A stretch of 64,000 nucleotides of DNA. Source: Paludibacteraceae bacterium. Its GTDB lineage: Bacteria; Bacteroidota; Bacteroidia; Bacteroidales; Paludibacteraceae. This document shows positions 34,815 to 44,470 of the stretch, in pieces. Where the stretch lies: assembly GCA_017559385.1 (NCBI GenBank), contig JAFYSK010000034.1, forward strand, positions 22,246 to 86,245. The letters are read 5' to 3'. Position numbers and translations under genes: made by a program. A model generated the notes under the pieces. That model made no database searches. It was not told the DNA's origin and saw only the letters and a list, made by a program, of their open reading frames with translations. Every line of letters begins with the position of its first letter. Positions within the stretch are counted from its first letter, which is position 1.

Positions 34815-37800
34815 TTAGTGCACGATTACTTGCGCTTGCTCTATGCTACCGTCTCGTAGTGTCACATCCACGATGTACACGCCTGGGGTGCAAGCTGTGT
34901 GGAGTGTGAGGCTATTGGTGATGAGGCTATTAGGCGATGAGGCGATAGGGCTATTAGGTGATTGGGCGATGAGGCGACCGGTGAGGTCGTAGAGTGTCGC
35001 ACTCTTAATCAAATCGCTTGATGATACCACTACGGTGCTGCGGTCAGGAGCGTATGCCCATACCTTGTTGCCTGTGGTTGATACATTAGGTTGGGTGGTA
35101 GAGGTGGTTACACCATCTGAACCTTGGTAGGTGTCAGGACCTTCGATAGAGTAGCGTTGCTCGTGGTTCTCTGGCATCTCGATGGAGATGATCAAACCGT
35201 TCATAATACGTACTTTTTGACCTGTTTTGTGATCTACAAAGTAGCAGGTGCGTGACCAGTTAGATGTGAAGTAGAATGCTAGTTGCATATACTCTTGACG
35301 CGCATTATCCGCTGCTAGGATAGCCACTGGAATACTGCTGATACCTTGACGTACGTCTGCCATCATTGGCACTTGCTCGGCTACGGTGTACATATTGAGT
35401 GGTGATTTCACTTCGCTAATGTTCTCCACTCCCGTTGAGATAAAGAGTGCATCTTCGCCTACAAGGTAGTAGTCGTTGGCGATAGGGTTGGTCGCCACTA
35501 CTGTACGTGCGTGTGCGTTTTCCATTAGTGCGTATATGGTTAGCATCTCAGTAGCTTGTGCATCTTCGTTCTCTAGACGTTCTGACTCGTATGTTGCCAT
35601 GCGACGAGCAGTGATAGATTGGCTATTTTTTTCATCCTCATCTGCTTGTTCCATAGGATTAACCATGTTGTTGAGTGTCAGGTGCGATGGCTTCAAGTTG
35701 ATAGTCATAAAGGTATTAGCTCCTGTGCTTTCCAATAAGACTGAAGTCATAGGTGGCAGATAGCGGTCTTCTATCATTGTGAGTTGAGTAGCAGAACGCC
35801 ATGCGCTGTTGGCCATTCCCTGGAAGTTACCTGTCCAGCCACTTTCTTTATTATCAACATACAAAGCGTGCATATCAATATACGCCATGGTTGGGTTACC
35901 GAAGAGGAAATATGGGCTAGCAACTGCGTTGGTTAATTCGATAACCATAGGATCATTCTCCTTATCGTGGTCAGAGTCATATGCCAATTTACCACGAACC
36001 TCAGCTGATTCAGGTATTGTCACATATTTTCCACTAACTGCGCCATCTACATAGTAACTATATTGTTCATCTGGTTTTGGCAGACGGATAGTGAGTTCTT
36101 CTTTGTCTTTCCAACCCAAACCATATAATTGGTAACCACTACCTGGAGTGAGGGGCTGTGCCAATGTGTTGGATTTGATAAACTCGGCACTAACTGTTTG
36201 TGCTACTTCACTATTAGGTGTTACTGTTGATACTGTAGTGTTGTAGAATCCCTCCCAGAAGGCGTATGCTGCATCTGCGTGGCGAATACCTTGGAAACCA
36301 CTTACTACGAATGGGTCAGGTTCTGCAATTAGGTTATTTTGGCTTTCGCTATACCAACCAGTATGTGGGATAAACATATCACCAGATACCATTCCCTTGA
36401 GTGGAGCTGACATCATATGCCAAGAACCTGCTGTGATTTGCATATCCACGAATGCTCTCTTATGTTCCAAGAGATGTTGGTTGTGGATACGAGTACCTGG
36501 AGCAAAATAGATACTATTGCAATGATGAGGGTCGTAACCTATCGTCAATTCATAGTGATTATGATCATGCTCTGGAACGATGTATGGATATAGCAGTGAG
36601 TTGTCCAATTTAGGGATAATAACATTGGTCTCGGATATAGGCACAAATCCTTCTACTAGTTCGCCTTCGTCTATTTGGTTGTTGCTGTTGGTGTCTTTCC
36701 AACCTTTCCAGTTTTCGTTCTTACCCCAACCGTTGAAGGAATTTCCTGTAGGTTGCCATACAAGGGTTTGAGGCACGATTTGCAGATTGAGGAATACATA
36801 ACCATAGCGGCAAGTTGCACTTGGGTCAGATTCTGCACTAGTATTAGCATTCTTCATTGTCAAACGAATGGTGTATTCGTTGCCAACTTCTAATGTTGGT
36901 TTTTCTTGATATGGTTTGCCTGATTCTAGGTCAAAATATGTCAAGTTTAGATCATCTAAACGTAATGTAATCTGTCGGGTTTCTAAATCTGCACCATCAG
37001 TCTTTATTTGATTGCTTATTTCTTTAATAGGTATCGTAATCGTTTCGCTACCCTCTAGCACCTTCAGTATTGGTATCTGCACATGTTGTTGAGGCGTTTT
37101 TTCTGCATATGTGATAGGTGCAATATTCATGTAGTGGTCGCCTCCTGCAATAATGGATACTGTTACGCGGTGTGGCTCGTTACAGTCCTTGAGCGTTATT
37201 TCGCTTTCAGGTGTTCCGTCTTTGTCTGTGTCTACTTTTGTTTTTGCTGTTTCAGCAATAGGAAAACACCAATAACGTACGGTGTCGCCGATTGTATTGC
37301 CTTCTTTGTCAAGTCGTGTACCAAGATAGAAGTGTACGGTGGTATCGCATAGTTGCAACCAACCGTTTTCGTAAAGATGCTTAACGATTTCGTAGTTCTC
37401 GTGAGATAGGAAACGGTTTGGTTGGAGTTCTTCAAATGTCTTCGCCGAATAATTAGGGTTGTAGTCACGACTATTTGGGTCGTCTGTGGTATAGCGACGC
37501 ATATCGTACATGATAGCTGAAGTTACTTCATCGTGGGTATAGCCGTACATTTTCTTGAAACCTGCAACAGCAGCTTGCAAACGGGCGTTGTAGTCTGTCA
37601 AAGCTGTTTGGTATTCGTTATCCGTGTTATAATCACTTCTTGAAGGAGCTTTCTCCGATAGCACATCACCTTGTGGATCGCCTATCAACCAATCGGAGAA
37701 AATAGGTGCCGCAATGTTCTCAGTATTGCCTCCTGCACCATCAACGGCCAAATGATTAATTACCGTGGAGGTAAGGAAGTAGAGGTCATTAGGGCAGTTC

Positions 37801-40800
37801 TGGGTAGAGTTGGAGAATATGTACTCTATACCCCCATCGCTATTATTCGCTATCAGTTTATCTCTATCCTGTGAGTGTTTAATTGTCGCCTTGTCGGAAT
37901 TGCGCAGTTTAAATACCGTTTGTTGGGTAGCGTGCAATGGAGTGGTCAAGTTACACTCAGCAGTAGGCAACTCTTCTGAGGTATATGCCATACGCATAAC
38001 GTATTGGTGTTCATCAAAGAGTTTTTGTAATGGAATTTGCTTTCTCTTTTCTTGATCTTGTTCTTCATTTATTTCTTTTTGGGTTGTGCTCTCAACGAGG
38101 TGAACCACATAGAGCAACCATTTTGTTACTCCACTTTGTATAGTGCGGATATATGCTTTGCCATGTTTTTGATTATTCAATACCAAGTCATCCAAAAAAG
38201 CGGATACAGAGGTGTAAATAAGTAGGGTATCTGTTCGGTTTTTGTCTTCCTTTAACAATTCATCATTATATACCTCTGGGTCAAATCCTTTTTCTGGTAT
38301 ATGCACAGAACCGTATGGGTGATCGTGGTTATTGTCGCCATGACCATCATCATAGTCGTGGTAATATGCGGCATCGCCTGTAAGGTTGACAGGGGCACCA
38401 ACAATGACTGTACCATTCGCATCTTTATTTTCGTATGACTCGTTGTAGATTTGGTAGAACATATATCCATCGCTACCTGCGGTGATATTGTTGTAGTCAA
38501 GGCGCAAAACGGCAGCAGCTGTAGTTGTTCCACCCTCTATGCTACGGCATGCCATCTCGCCTTGGTAAGCAGCGATAGGAAGTTGCGAGACGAAGAGTGT
38601 AATATCGTCCACCATAAAGTCGTTACCTTGGTTGGTGGTAGCGAAGTTGTAAATAGATACGCGTGTCTCGTCGTAGCTACTAGCCGATTGGATAGGGAAT
38701 ACGATTTGTTGCCATCCAGAACCTTTGAGCAACTCACCTACGAAATAAACACCTGCGTCGTGCCATTCTGTTTCGCCTATATTCTTACCTTGGATATTAC
38801 AACGGAAGATAGGGTTACCTTCTCCAGACCATCCACTAGGGGCAGGGTTGCAGAACCAAGCAGAGCAATACATCGTCTGACCGGAACATATCTTGGCGTG
38901 GGCAGTAATGCTTGCCACCAATCCAGGCTCCATGGTTCCGTCCACGTAGAGCGATTTACCAGTTCCGCCGTGTGCAGAAGCTCTTGCCCAATCTTTGTTC
39001 ACCGATTCTAGGATGGTGTACTCGCCATAGAATGGGAACGCACCTTGGCTTGCGCCGCGCCTAAAGTTGGTAGCCAAGTCGCCTGCGGTATACACATATC
39101 CGTAGGATGCTTGCTCCCAAGGTAAGTGTCCTGTTGTTTCGTTGAAGTTGATTTCTTCAAGATTCTTGTATTGGGTATTGATGCGTTGTTGGGTGATAAT
39201 GGTCTTGCTGGTAGGACCTTGTCGCTCAATATCCACGAACTCTACCTCAAAGCGAGCAATGAGTAAGGTTTGTTCGTTGTTTGCTACTCCTGCTGGCATT
39301 TCAAGTGTGTACACCTTTGGTTCTTCGTACAAATAATTATCGTTACGCACAATCAGGTAGTCCATCTCGGCACTGTACTGAGGTGTATATTCTTCTCGGT
39401 TGCTTCCGTCTGCATCAGAAACATACCATTTGAGTATGTTGGCATTGTTTCTGTTGTCTATTTGCTTTATATTGCCCGAATTATCTCTGTAGAAATAGCA
39501 TAACTCAGATTCGTGTGAGCGCACTTTGCTATGTCGGTATTCGGTAGAAAGGAGAATCTGCTTACCTGCAGGTGCTTGGTATTTGTATTCCTCCAAGTAC
39601 TCACCTCTTGCACTTCTAGCTGCCAGAGTGTCTGCCATCTCGCTTGCTGGGCGCAAGTGGAAGAGTTGGCGATAAGAGAGGGTTGGCTCTTGAATTGTAT
39701 CAATACGAGTTTGGTTGGTTCTATTGTACACTATTCGATAATCGGTATATGCACTCACATCGCAGGCCATCGTGTGTGCTGCACCACTATTCCAACCCTT
39801 GATAATAGGCATTGGGTTGTAGGGATTACCCTCGTCTAGGATACCGCCATTCGCTTTGTTGATGGCATAGAGACCATAAGAGTAACCTTCTGTGCCAATC
39901 ATGCTACTGCTTTGAGGGGTATTGATAGCAGAGAATGGATTGCCATTGGCTGCACGTGGTGATAGAACCCAATGGGTTGAGTCTTTGTCGTGGGCGTAGT
40001 TGTAGTATGGGTCACCATTAGTCTCATAGTCGTACCAACGCATATATCCCGAGAAACCAGACTCTGGCAGACGGAGTTCTATCTCTTGGTTTGGCAAGTA
40101 GTAGATGGTTCGCTCGGCGGTGTGTACTTGTTGACGACCATCACTACCCAAAGCGTCACCTGATTGTCCTTTGTTTGTAATAAATTGGATACCACCTTCC
40201 ATACCTCGTTGGTGAAGTGGAATCATAAAACTATCCTTGTGCAGGTGAGCATCTTCGCCTGCTGTCTTCTCCATTACAACAACAAGGGTGTCCGAACGCT
40301 TTAAGCCGGTGGTGTTTGGATCTGCTATAATATAGATGTTTCCATTGTTTTGGAACTCTGTTTCATTTAGCTTCAACCAATTCGCTCCACCGAGGAAACG
40401 AGGTGTTTTCTCCCAGGCATCTTCGCCTGTAAAATGTTCATGAAACTTATTCAGTTTGACATGCACAGGTCCGTAGGTACAATTTGTTATTATAGCTTGG
40501 TTATCCACGTTGTAGATTACGCTACCGTGTTGGTGGGTAAGAGTCACATCAAACTGCTTGGTCTCTGTTCCTTCTTTGGAGAAAGTGTAGGTAACAGGGT
40601 TGATGGAGAAAGAGATGGTAGGCAATACCTCATCGTGGTATGCCTTACGCACAACGCGCATCTCTGCTGTTTGTGTCTCGCCACCTCCATAGGTGTATTC
40701 TACGACTATGTTGTCCGCATAGTCAATCCAACGCTCCAAGGTACCCAATTTATCTTTCAATCCCATTGGACTTGCTCCTTCTGGGGTGATAGTGAATTGC

Positions 40801-41630
40801 CATTGACTATCCTGGCTTATAGGGTCGCTAATAGTCATCAAGGTGCGGTTTGCATCTTGATGGGCAACATACTTGCTAATATCTAGGTTAGAAGATTTAT
40901 CTTTGGAACTTGCCCAATAGATGTTTGTTATTTTGATTTGACTTGCATCTACATCGCCTGTGCTGCGGCGGAGCAATGCTTCGTCTTGGCGTGGTACGCA
41001 TTGGTAGTACGACTCGGTAGTAGCTTCAATCTCAAAAGATACGGGACGTGCTTGCGCTGCAGCTTCTGCTTCGTCTTTTGCATAGGTAAACTCAATCTTG
41101 GAAGGTGAGAAGTGTCCTGTAGGTTTGCCTGCACCTTTTTGTTCCCATTTCTCAATGTATATGCTGTTGTTTGTCCAGCTGTGTGAGGTGAAGTATGGTC
41201 CACTACCGCCCCATTCGCTATCAATATACATAGAAATGGTAGTCCACCATGGCTGATAATACAAGGAGAAGTACAAATGACCATGCATATACTGGTTGAC
41301 AACGCTATTTTGGTTGTTGAACGAAAAAGCGGTTGGCTCTTGTGCAAGAATCAACTGAGAGTTACTAGGGTCTGTAAAATTAACAGATAGAAATCGCCTA
41401 GTAGTCAAATCTTGGAGGGTATAGTTGCCATTTTGATCTACACCTAATACCCACAAACAGTCATCTGTAGGATATGGTTGGGTTAAAATACCATTACGAC
41501 TGGCTTCTAGATAATAACGAGCATCATTGGCCAGAAAACTGATAGACACCACATCTCCATTATTGAGATATTGTGCCTGCATACCAGCAAACGAAAATAT
41601 AGCGGATAAAATGATTAGAAGTCGTTTCAT
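34815..41630 (-). CDS. Giant T9SS type A cargo protein, 2271 residues
   Basis: Signal peptide about 1-19 (IFSFAGMQA, then QY). Multiple beta-rich segments follow. Residues about 20-150 resemble a ricin/fascin-like beta-trefoil (YYLEASRNGILTQPYPTDDC). A jelly-roll-like region around 880-1010 (FMVDDITLFVS) fits a carbohydrate-binding or CUB-like module. Residues about 1690-1760 (GSWHMMSAPLKGMVSGDMF) mark the surface domain seen in many Bacteroidales T9SS proteins. The T9SS type A sorting domain is at the C-terminus (ATLYDLTGRLIA ... TPGVYIVDVTLRDG). That domain is interrupted by SPNSPIASSPNSLITNS, encoded by 8-bp repeats. No catalytic motif is evident. Its start overlaps the stop of the small companion gene by 4 bp. 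Confidence 0.85.
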   Translation of the reverse strand: MKRLLIILSAIFSFAGMQAQYLNNGDVVSISFLANDARYYLEASRNGILTQPYPTDDCLWVLGVDQNGNYTLQDLTTRRFLSVNFTDPSNSQLILAQEPTAFSFNNQNSVVNQYMHGHLYFSLYYQPWWTTISMYIDSEWGGSGPYFTSHSWTNNSIYIEKWEQKGAGKPTGHFSPSKIEFTYAKDEAEAAAQARPVSFEIEATTESYYQCVPRQDEALLRRSTGDVDASQIKITNIYWASSKDKSSNLDISKYVAHQDANRTLMTISDPISQDSQWQFTITPEGASPMGLKDKLGTLERWIDYADNIVVEYTYGGGETQTAEMRVVRKAYHDEVLPTISFSINPVTYTFSKEGTETKQFDVTLTHQHGSVIYNVDNQAIITNCTYGPVHVKLNKFHEHFTGEDAWEKTPRFLGGANWLKLNETEFQNNGNIYIIADPNTTGLKRSDTLVVVMEKTAGEDAHLHKDSFMIPLHQRGMEGGIQFITNKGQSGDALGSDGRQQVHTAERTIYYLPNQEIELRLPESGFSGYMRWYDYETNGDPYYNYAHDKDSTHWVLSPRAANGNPFSAINTPQSSSMIGTEGYSYGLYAINKANGGILDEGNPYNPMPIIKGWNSGAAHTMACDVSAYTDYRIVYNRTNQTRIDTIQEPTLSYRQLFHLRPASEMADTLAARSARGEYLEEYKYQAPAGKQILLSTEYRHSKVRSHESELCYFYRDNSGNIKQIDNRNNANILKWYVSDADGSNREEYTPQYSAEMDYLIVRNDNYLYEEPKVYTLEMPAGVANNEQTLLIARFEVEFVDIERQGPTSKTIITQQRINTQYKNLEEINFNETTGHLPWEQASYGYVYTAGDLATNFRRGASQGAFPFYGEYTILESVNKDWARASAHGGTGKSLYVDGTMEPGLVASITAHAKICSGQTMYCSAWFCNPAPSGWSGEGNPIFRCNIQGKNIGETEWHDAGVYFVGELLKGSGWQQIVFPIQSASSYDETRVSIYNFATTNQGNDFMVDDITLFVSQLPIAAYQGEMACRSIEGGTTTAAAVLRLDYNNITAGSDGYMFYQIYNESYENKDANGTVIVGAPVNLTGDAAYYHDYDDGHGDNNHDHPYGSVHIPEKGFDPEVYNDELLKEDKNRTDTLLIYTSVSAFLDDLVLNNQKHGKAYIRTIQSGVTKWLLYVVHLVESTTQKEINEEQDQEKRKQIPLQKLFDEHQYVMRMAYTSEELPTAECNLTTPLHATQQTVFKLRNSDKATIKHSQDRDKLIANNSDGGIEYIFSNSTQNCPNDLYFLTSTVINHLAVDGAGGNTENIAAPIFSDWLIGDPQGDVLSEKAPSRSDYNTDNEYQTALTDYNARLQAAVAGFKKMYGYTHDEVTSAIMYDMRRYTTDDPNSRDYNPNYSAKTFEELQPNRFLSHENYEIVKHLYENGWLQLCDTTVHFYLGTRLDKEGNTIGDTVRYWCFPIAETAKTKVDTDKDGTPESEITLKDCNEPHRVTVSIIAGGDHYMNIAPITYAEKTPQQHVQIPILKVLEGSETITIPIKEISNQIKTDGADLETRQITLRLDDLNLTYFDLESGKPYQEKPTLEVGNEYTIRLTMKNANTSAESDPSATCRYGYVFLNLQIVPQTLVWQPTGNSFNGWGKNENWKGWKDTNSNNQIDEGELVEGFVPISETNVIIPKLDNSLLYPYIVPEHDHNHYELTIGYDPHHCNSIYFAPGTRIHNQHLLEHKRAFVDMQITAGSWHMMSAPLKGMVSGDMFIPHTGWYSESQNNLIAEPDPFVVSGFQGIRHADAAYAFWEGFYNTTVSTVTPNSEVAQTVSAEFIKSNTLAQPLTPGSGYQLYGLGWKDKEELTIRLPKPDEQYSYYVDGAVSGKYVTIPESAEVRGKLAYDSDHDKENDPMVIELTNAVASPYFLFGNPTMAYIDMHALYVDNKESGWTGNFQGMANSAWRSATQLTMIEDRYLPPMTSVLLESTGANTFMTINLKPSHLTLNNMVNPMEQADEDEKNSQSITARRMATYESERLENEDAQATEMLTIYALMENAHARTVVATNPIANDYYLVGEDALFISTGVENISEVKSPLNMYTVAEQVPMMADVRQGISSIPVAILAADNARQEYMQLAFYFTSNWSRTCYFVDHKTGQKVRIMNGLIISIEMPENHEQRYSIEGPDTYQGSDGVTTSTTQPNVSTTGNKVWAYAPDRSTVVVSSSDLIKSATLYDLTGRLIAQSPNSPIASSPNSLITNSLTLHTACTPGVYIVDVTLRDGSIEQAQVIVH
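34912..34975. repeat. Eight 8-bp tandem repeats, GATGAGGC/TATTAGGC, inside the T9SS sorting domain
   Basis: Units of 8 bp (GATGAGGC, TATTAGGC, GATGAGGC, GATAGGGC, TATTAGGT, GATTGGGC, GATGAGGC) run from 34912 to 34975. The 21-mer at 34922-34942 is identical, on the opposite strand, to 58842-58862 inside recR. A 16-bp part also matches 4807-4822 in the CobW gene. Confidence 0.85.
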
Positions 41631-42025
41631 AGTGTATGAGATGTTTTGTGGTTACGGAATAGTTTAACAACGATATACGCAGCAGCCATCACCAAGAGTG
41701 GCAATAGCATATCGCCTGCAGGCACGGAGGCGTCACCTACGGCAGGGCCGCCAGGATTCTCACCGCGGCTGCGGCGTGGGCCTTGTGGTTGTTCGGTGAA
41801 GAGAGTTTGGGATGCAGCCTCAGCTGGGTTGTAGGCTTTGTATGTGTGCCCAGGGGAATAAGTGACCGTTTGAACAACTTCCTTTTGGATAGCAGAGAAA
41901 GACGCGGTCTTAGTTGTGGATAATGAACTCCAACCTCCAGTAGATGGGGTAGCAGAGGCGGCTCCGGTAGTACCAAAGACCTGCATGTTAGCAGTGCTGG
42001 AGATGGTATGTAGTGGTTTCGTCAT
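41627..42025 (-). CDS. Small protein with C-terminal PGGP/VPAGD-helix-basic tail (T9SS companion)
   Basis: No named family recognised. The 132 residues lack an obvious N-terminal signal peptide and are Ser/Thr-rich (about 8-50). They end with PGGP (91-94), VPAGD (101-105), a hydrophobic helix (106-120) and KLFRNHK (121-127). This matches the tail layout of the companion at 8856-9329. It is translationally coupled (4-bp ATGA overlap) to the 2271-residue T9SS protein and is the first gene of that operon. The tail could be a recognition signal for a protease or sortase, or a plain anchor. Function unknown. Confidence 0.65.
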   Translation of the reverse strand: MTKPLHTISSTANMQVFGTTGAASATPSTGGWSSLSTTKTASFSAIQKEVVQTVTYSPGHTYKAYNPAEAASQTLFTEQPQGPRRSRGENPGGPAVGDASVPAGDMLLPLLVMAAAYIVVKLFRNHKTSHTL

Positions 42026-42075
42026 TTATTTTTGTTATTTTTTTTGAAAGATATTCAAAAAAGCAAAACATCATG

Positions 42076-42106
42076 CAAAGATACGAAGAAATTTCCAATT
42101 AAACAA
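42076..42106 (-). promoter_or_regulatory. Promoter of the second T9SS operon
   Basis: TTG at 42106-42104, 20 bp, TATCTTTG at 42083-42076 on the minus strand. The start near 42069 gives a 44-nt leader, in contrast to the 320-nt leader of the first T9SS operon. Confidence 0.8.
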
Positions 42107-42399
42107 ATCTTAGATGTGAAAAAATATAAATATTTTTATTTTGATAAATGGAGCTGACAAAAGTAGGGTGATTATGAGGTGTGAGTGATGAATTTTTACT
42201 AGAATCCCATAGAATGATGGCAGATGTTATACTTCAACGGCGAATGGAGTAAATAAAACAAAAATCATCACTACTGTTTTTCTTTCATAAAATTGCAGAT
42301 TGATAGAGTGTATTAACCAAAATTATTTACTAAAACAGCGAATTATTCTTACGATCTTAACACATGGGTGAGGTGTTTCTTCTAAGGTAATGGGCGATA

Positions 42400-42465
42400 A
42401 ATCACCTAAGAATAACCTATAAATCACCAAAGAATCACCAAAGAATCACTAAAGAATCACTAAAG
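42400..42465. repeat. Six 11-bp tandem repeats, AATCACCAAAG type
   Basis: Units at 42400, 42411, 42422, 42433, 42444 and 42455; the last four differ only at one C/T. The array lies in the 634-bp gap 42026-42659 between two divergent transcripts. Apart from this array and the two promoters, I see nothing recognisable in that gap. Confidence 0.8.
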
Positions 42466-42608
42466 ATTTATAGGGTAATCAAGGGTGTGGTGTGAACCCG
42501 TCATGAACCCGTAAAAGTCAGGTTCTCGATGACAACAGGAATCATTCAAGTTTGCAGTTGCGTAGTTCGCGAATAGGATAGGACAAATGTATAAAATGTT
42601 TACAAAAT

Positions 42609-42639
42609 TTGCATATGTCAAAAAAAAGCAGTACCTTTG
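42609..42639 (+). promoter_or_regulatory. Promoter of the ygiQ-like gene
   Basis: TTG at 42609-42611 (TTGCATATGTC), 20 bp, TACCTTTG at 42632-42639. The start near 42646 places the first usable ATG at 42660. Confidence 0.85.
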
Positions 42640-42659
42640 CACCGCAAAGGTCGAGACAT

Positions 42660-44468
42660 ATGAGCCTAATAACAGATCTCAAAGCATATCTACCTACTAC
42701 CAAAAAAGAAGTACTACTCCGGGGGTGGGACGAGCTAGATGTCATCATTTTTAGTGGTGACGCCTATATCGATCATCCTGCTTTTGGAGCTGCCGTCATC
42801 GGTCGTGTGCTAGAACATGCTGGCTACAAGGTGGCTATCGTTCCTCAACCCGATTGGCGGGGTGATCATCGCGATTTTACCAAACTCGGCAAACCACGAC
42901 TCTTCTTTGCTATCACCGCCGGTAGTATGGACTCCATGGTCAACCACTATACCGCGGCCAAACGACTACGATCCGACGATGCTTACACACCCGGAGGAAA
43001 AGCGGGCATGCGACCTGACTATTGCACCATTACCTATAGCAATATACTAAGACAACTATTCCCCGATAGCCTAATCGTCATCGGTGGAATCGAAGCTTCT
43101 ATGCGACGATTGACACACTATGACTATTGGTCCGACTCGTTGAAACCGAGCATTCTCGTCGATAGCCTTGCCGATCTCCTAGTCTATGGCATGGGCGAAA
43201 AACAGATTCTTGAGATCGCTGACGCTGTAGATCGCGTTGCTGTAGATCGCCCTGCGGGCTTGAAGATCGCTGCGCTTGAAGAGATTCCGCAGATTGCGTA
43301 TATTGAGATGAGAGGCGAAAGGCTAGAGACGAAAGGCGAGAGGATCGTGTTGCGTAGTCACGAAGATGCTGTCAAAAGCAAGCGTGTGCATGCGGAGAAC
43401 TTCCGAATCATCGAGACTGAAAGCAACAAGATCCATGCGGCAACCATCATTCAACGCGTAGGCAACCAATATGTGGTGGTCAATCCGCCCTATCCAACGA
43501 TGAAATCGGAAGAACTTGACGATATCTACGACCTACCTTTCATGTATCATCCACACCCTAAATACAAGGATAAGCACATTCCTGCATACGAGATGATACG
43601 ATTCTCGGTTTGTATGCACCGTGGATGCTTCGGAGGATGTAGCTTCTGCACGATTTCAGCACACCAAGGCAAGCAAATCACTTCACGATCACAAGAGAGC
43701 ATATTGAGGCAAATATCCATACTGAAGGACCTGCCCGACTGGAAAGGGTATCTGAGCGACCTCGGAGGACCTTCGGCTAATATGTACGGTATGCATGGCG
43801 AGGATATATCCCTCTGCGAGCAATGCGCTCGAGCTAGTTGCCTCTTCCCCAAAATATGCAAAAACCTTAACCAGGATTTTGCACCACTCATGCAGATCTA
43901 CCAACGCGTAGATGCATTACCCTACATCAAAAAAGCCTTCGTCGGAAGCGGCGTACGATACGACCTAATGAACGATCAATACGGACGAGAGTTGATCCTC
44001 AACCATGTCTCAGGACGACTCAAAGTCGCACCCGAACATACCGCCACTAACGTGCTGCAAATCATGCGCAAACCTGCATGGGAACAATACGAGAAGTTCT
44101 ACCAATTCTTCACACAAGTCAACAGAGAGGCTGGGCTAAAACAACAAATCATACCATACTTCATCTCCTCCCACCCTGGATGCACCAACGCGGATATGAA
44201 ACACCTGGCCGAGAAATGCAAACAAATGCACTATCGACCTGAACAAGTGCAGGATTTCACTCCTACACCCATGACACTCGCTACCACAATGTTCTACACA
44301 GGACTCAATCCTTACACAATGCAACCTGTATATGTGGCACGAACCAAAGAGGAAAAACAAAAGCAGAATGCCTTCTTCTTTTGGTGGAAACCCACAAAGA
44401 ATGAGGCTAAAAGTTCTAATGGTTATAAAAGTTCTAAAACTTCTAAAGGTTATAAAGGTAAAAGATAA
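42660..44468 (+). CDS. ygiQ: YgiQ-family (UPF0313) radical SAM protein
   Basis: A 602-residue protein, started at MSLITDLKAYLP because the longer frame starts in the -33 element. The N-terminal UPF0313 domain has GDAYIDHPAFGAAVIGRVLE and GGIEASMRRLTHYDYW. The radical SAM cluster motif is CMHRGCFGGCSFC (CxxxCxxC within it). The C-terminal DUF3362 follows (TPTPMTLATTMFYTGLNP). The substrate is unknown. Residues about 195-230 contain repeat-derived sequence (43308-43342, MRGERLETKGER). The last 20 codons are 9-bp repeats giving KSS.NGY.KSS.KTS.KGY. Confidence 0.92.
   Translation: MSLITDLKAYLPTTKKEVLLRGWDELDVIIFSGDAYIDHPAFGAAVIGRVLEHAGYKVAIVPQPDWRGDHRDFTKLGKPRLFFAITAGSMDSMVNHYTAAKRLRSDDAYTPGGKAGMRPDYCTITYSNILRQLFPDSLIVIGGIEASMRRLTHYDYWSDSLKPSILVDSLADLLVYGMGEKQILEIADAVDRVAVDRPAGLKIAALEEIPQIAYIEMRGERLETKGERIVLRSHEDAVKSKRVHAENFRIIETESNKIHAATIIQRVGNQYVVVNPPYPTMKSEELDDIYDLPFMYHPHPKYKDKHIPAYEMIRFSVCMHRGCFGGCSFCTISAHQGKQITSRSQESILRQISILKDLPDWKGYLSDLGGPSANMYGMHGEDISLCEQCARASCLFPKICKNLNQDFAPLMQIYQRVDALPYIKKAFVGSGVRYDLMNDQYGRELILNHVSGRLKVAPEHTATNVLQIMRKPAWEQYEKFYQFFTQVNREAGLKQQIIPYFISSHPGCTNADMKHLAEKCKQMHYRPEQVQDFTPTPMTLATTMFYTGLNPYTMQPVYVARTKEEKQKQNAFFFWWKPTKNEAKSSNGYKSSKTSKGYKGKR
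44409..44465. repeat. Six 9-bp repeats forming the C-terminus of YgiQ
   Basis: AAAAGTTCT, AATGGTTAT, AAAAGTTCT, AAAACTTCT, AAAGGTTAT and AAAGGTAAA are read in frame as tripeptides ending the protein. They are the same family as 30218-30271 and 63022-63072. Confidence 0.8.
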
Positions 44469-44470
44469 AT

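Noticed and set aside
38451-39011. 186-codon open frame antisense to the T9SS giant
   Set aside because: Shadow of the coding strand; no promoter and no recognisable product.
42460-42748. Recurring peptide pattern of the type FFLTYANF in short frames near several gene starts (also near 8560, 47400, 49514, 56760)
   Set aside because: It is the translation of the repeated promoter sequence (TTGCATAT ... A-tract ... TTTGC), not a conserved leader peptide.
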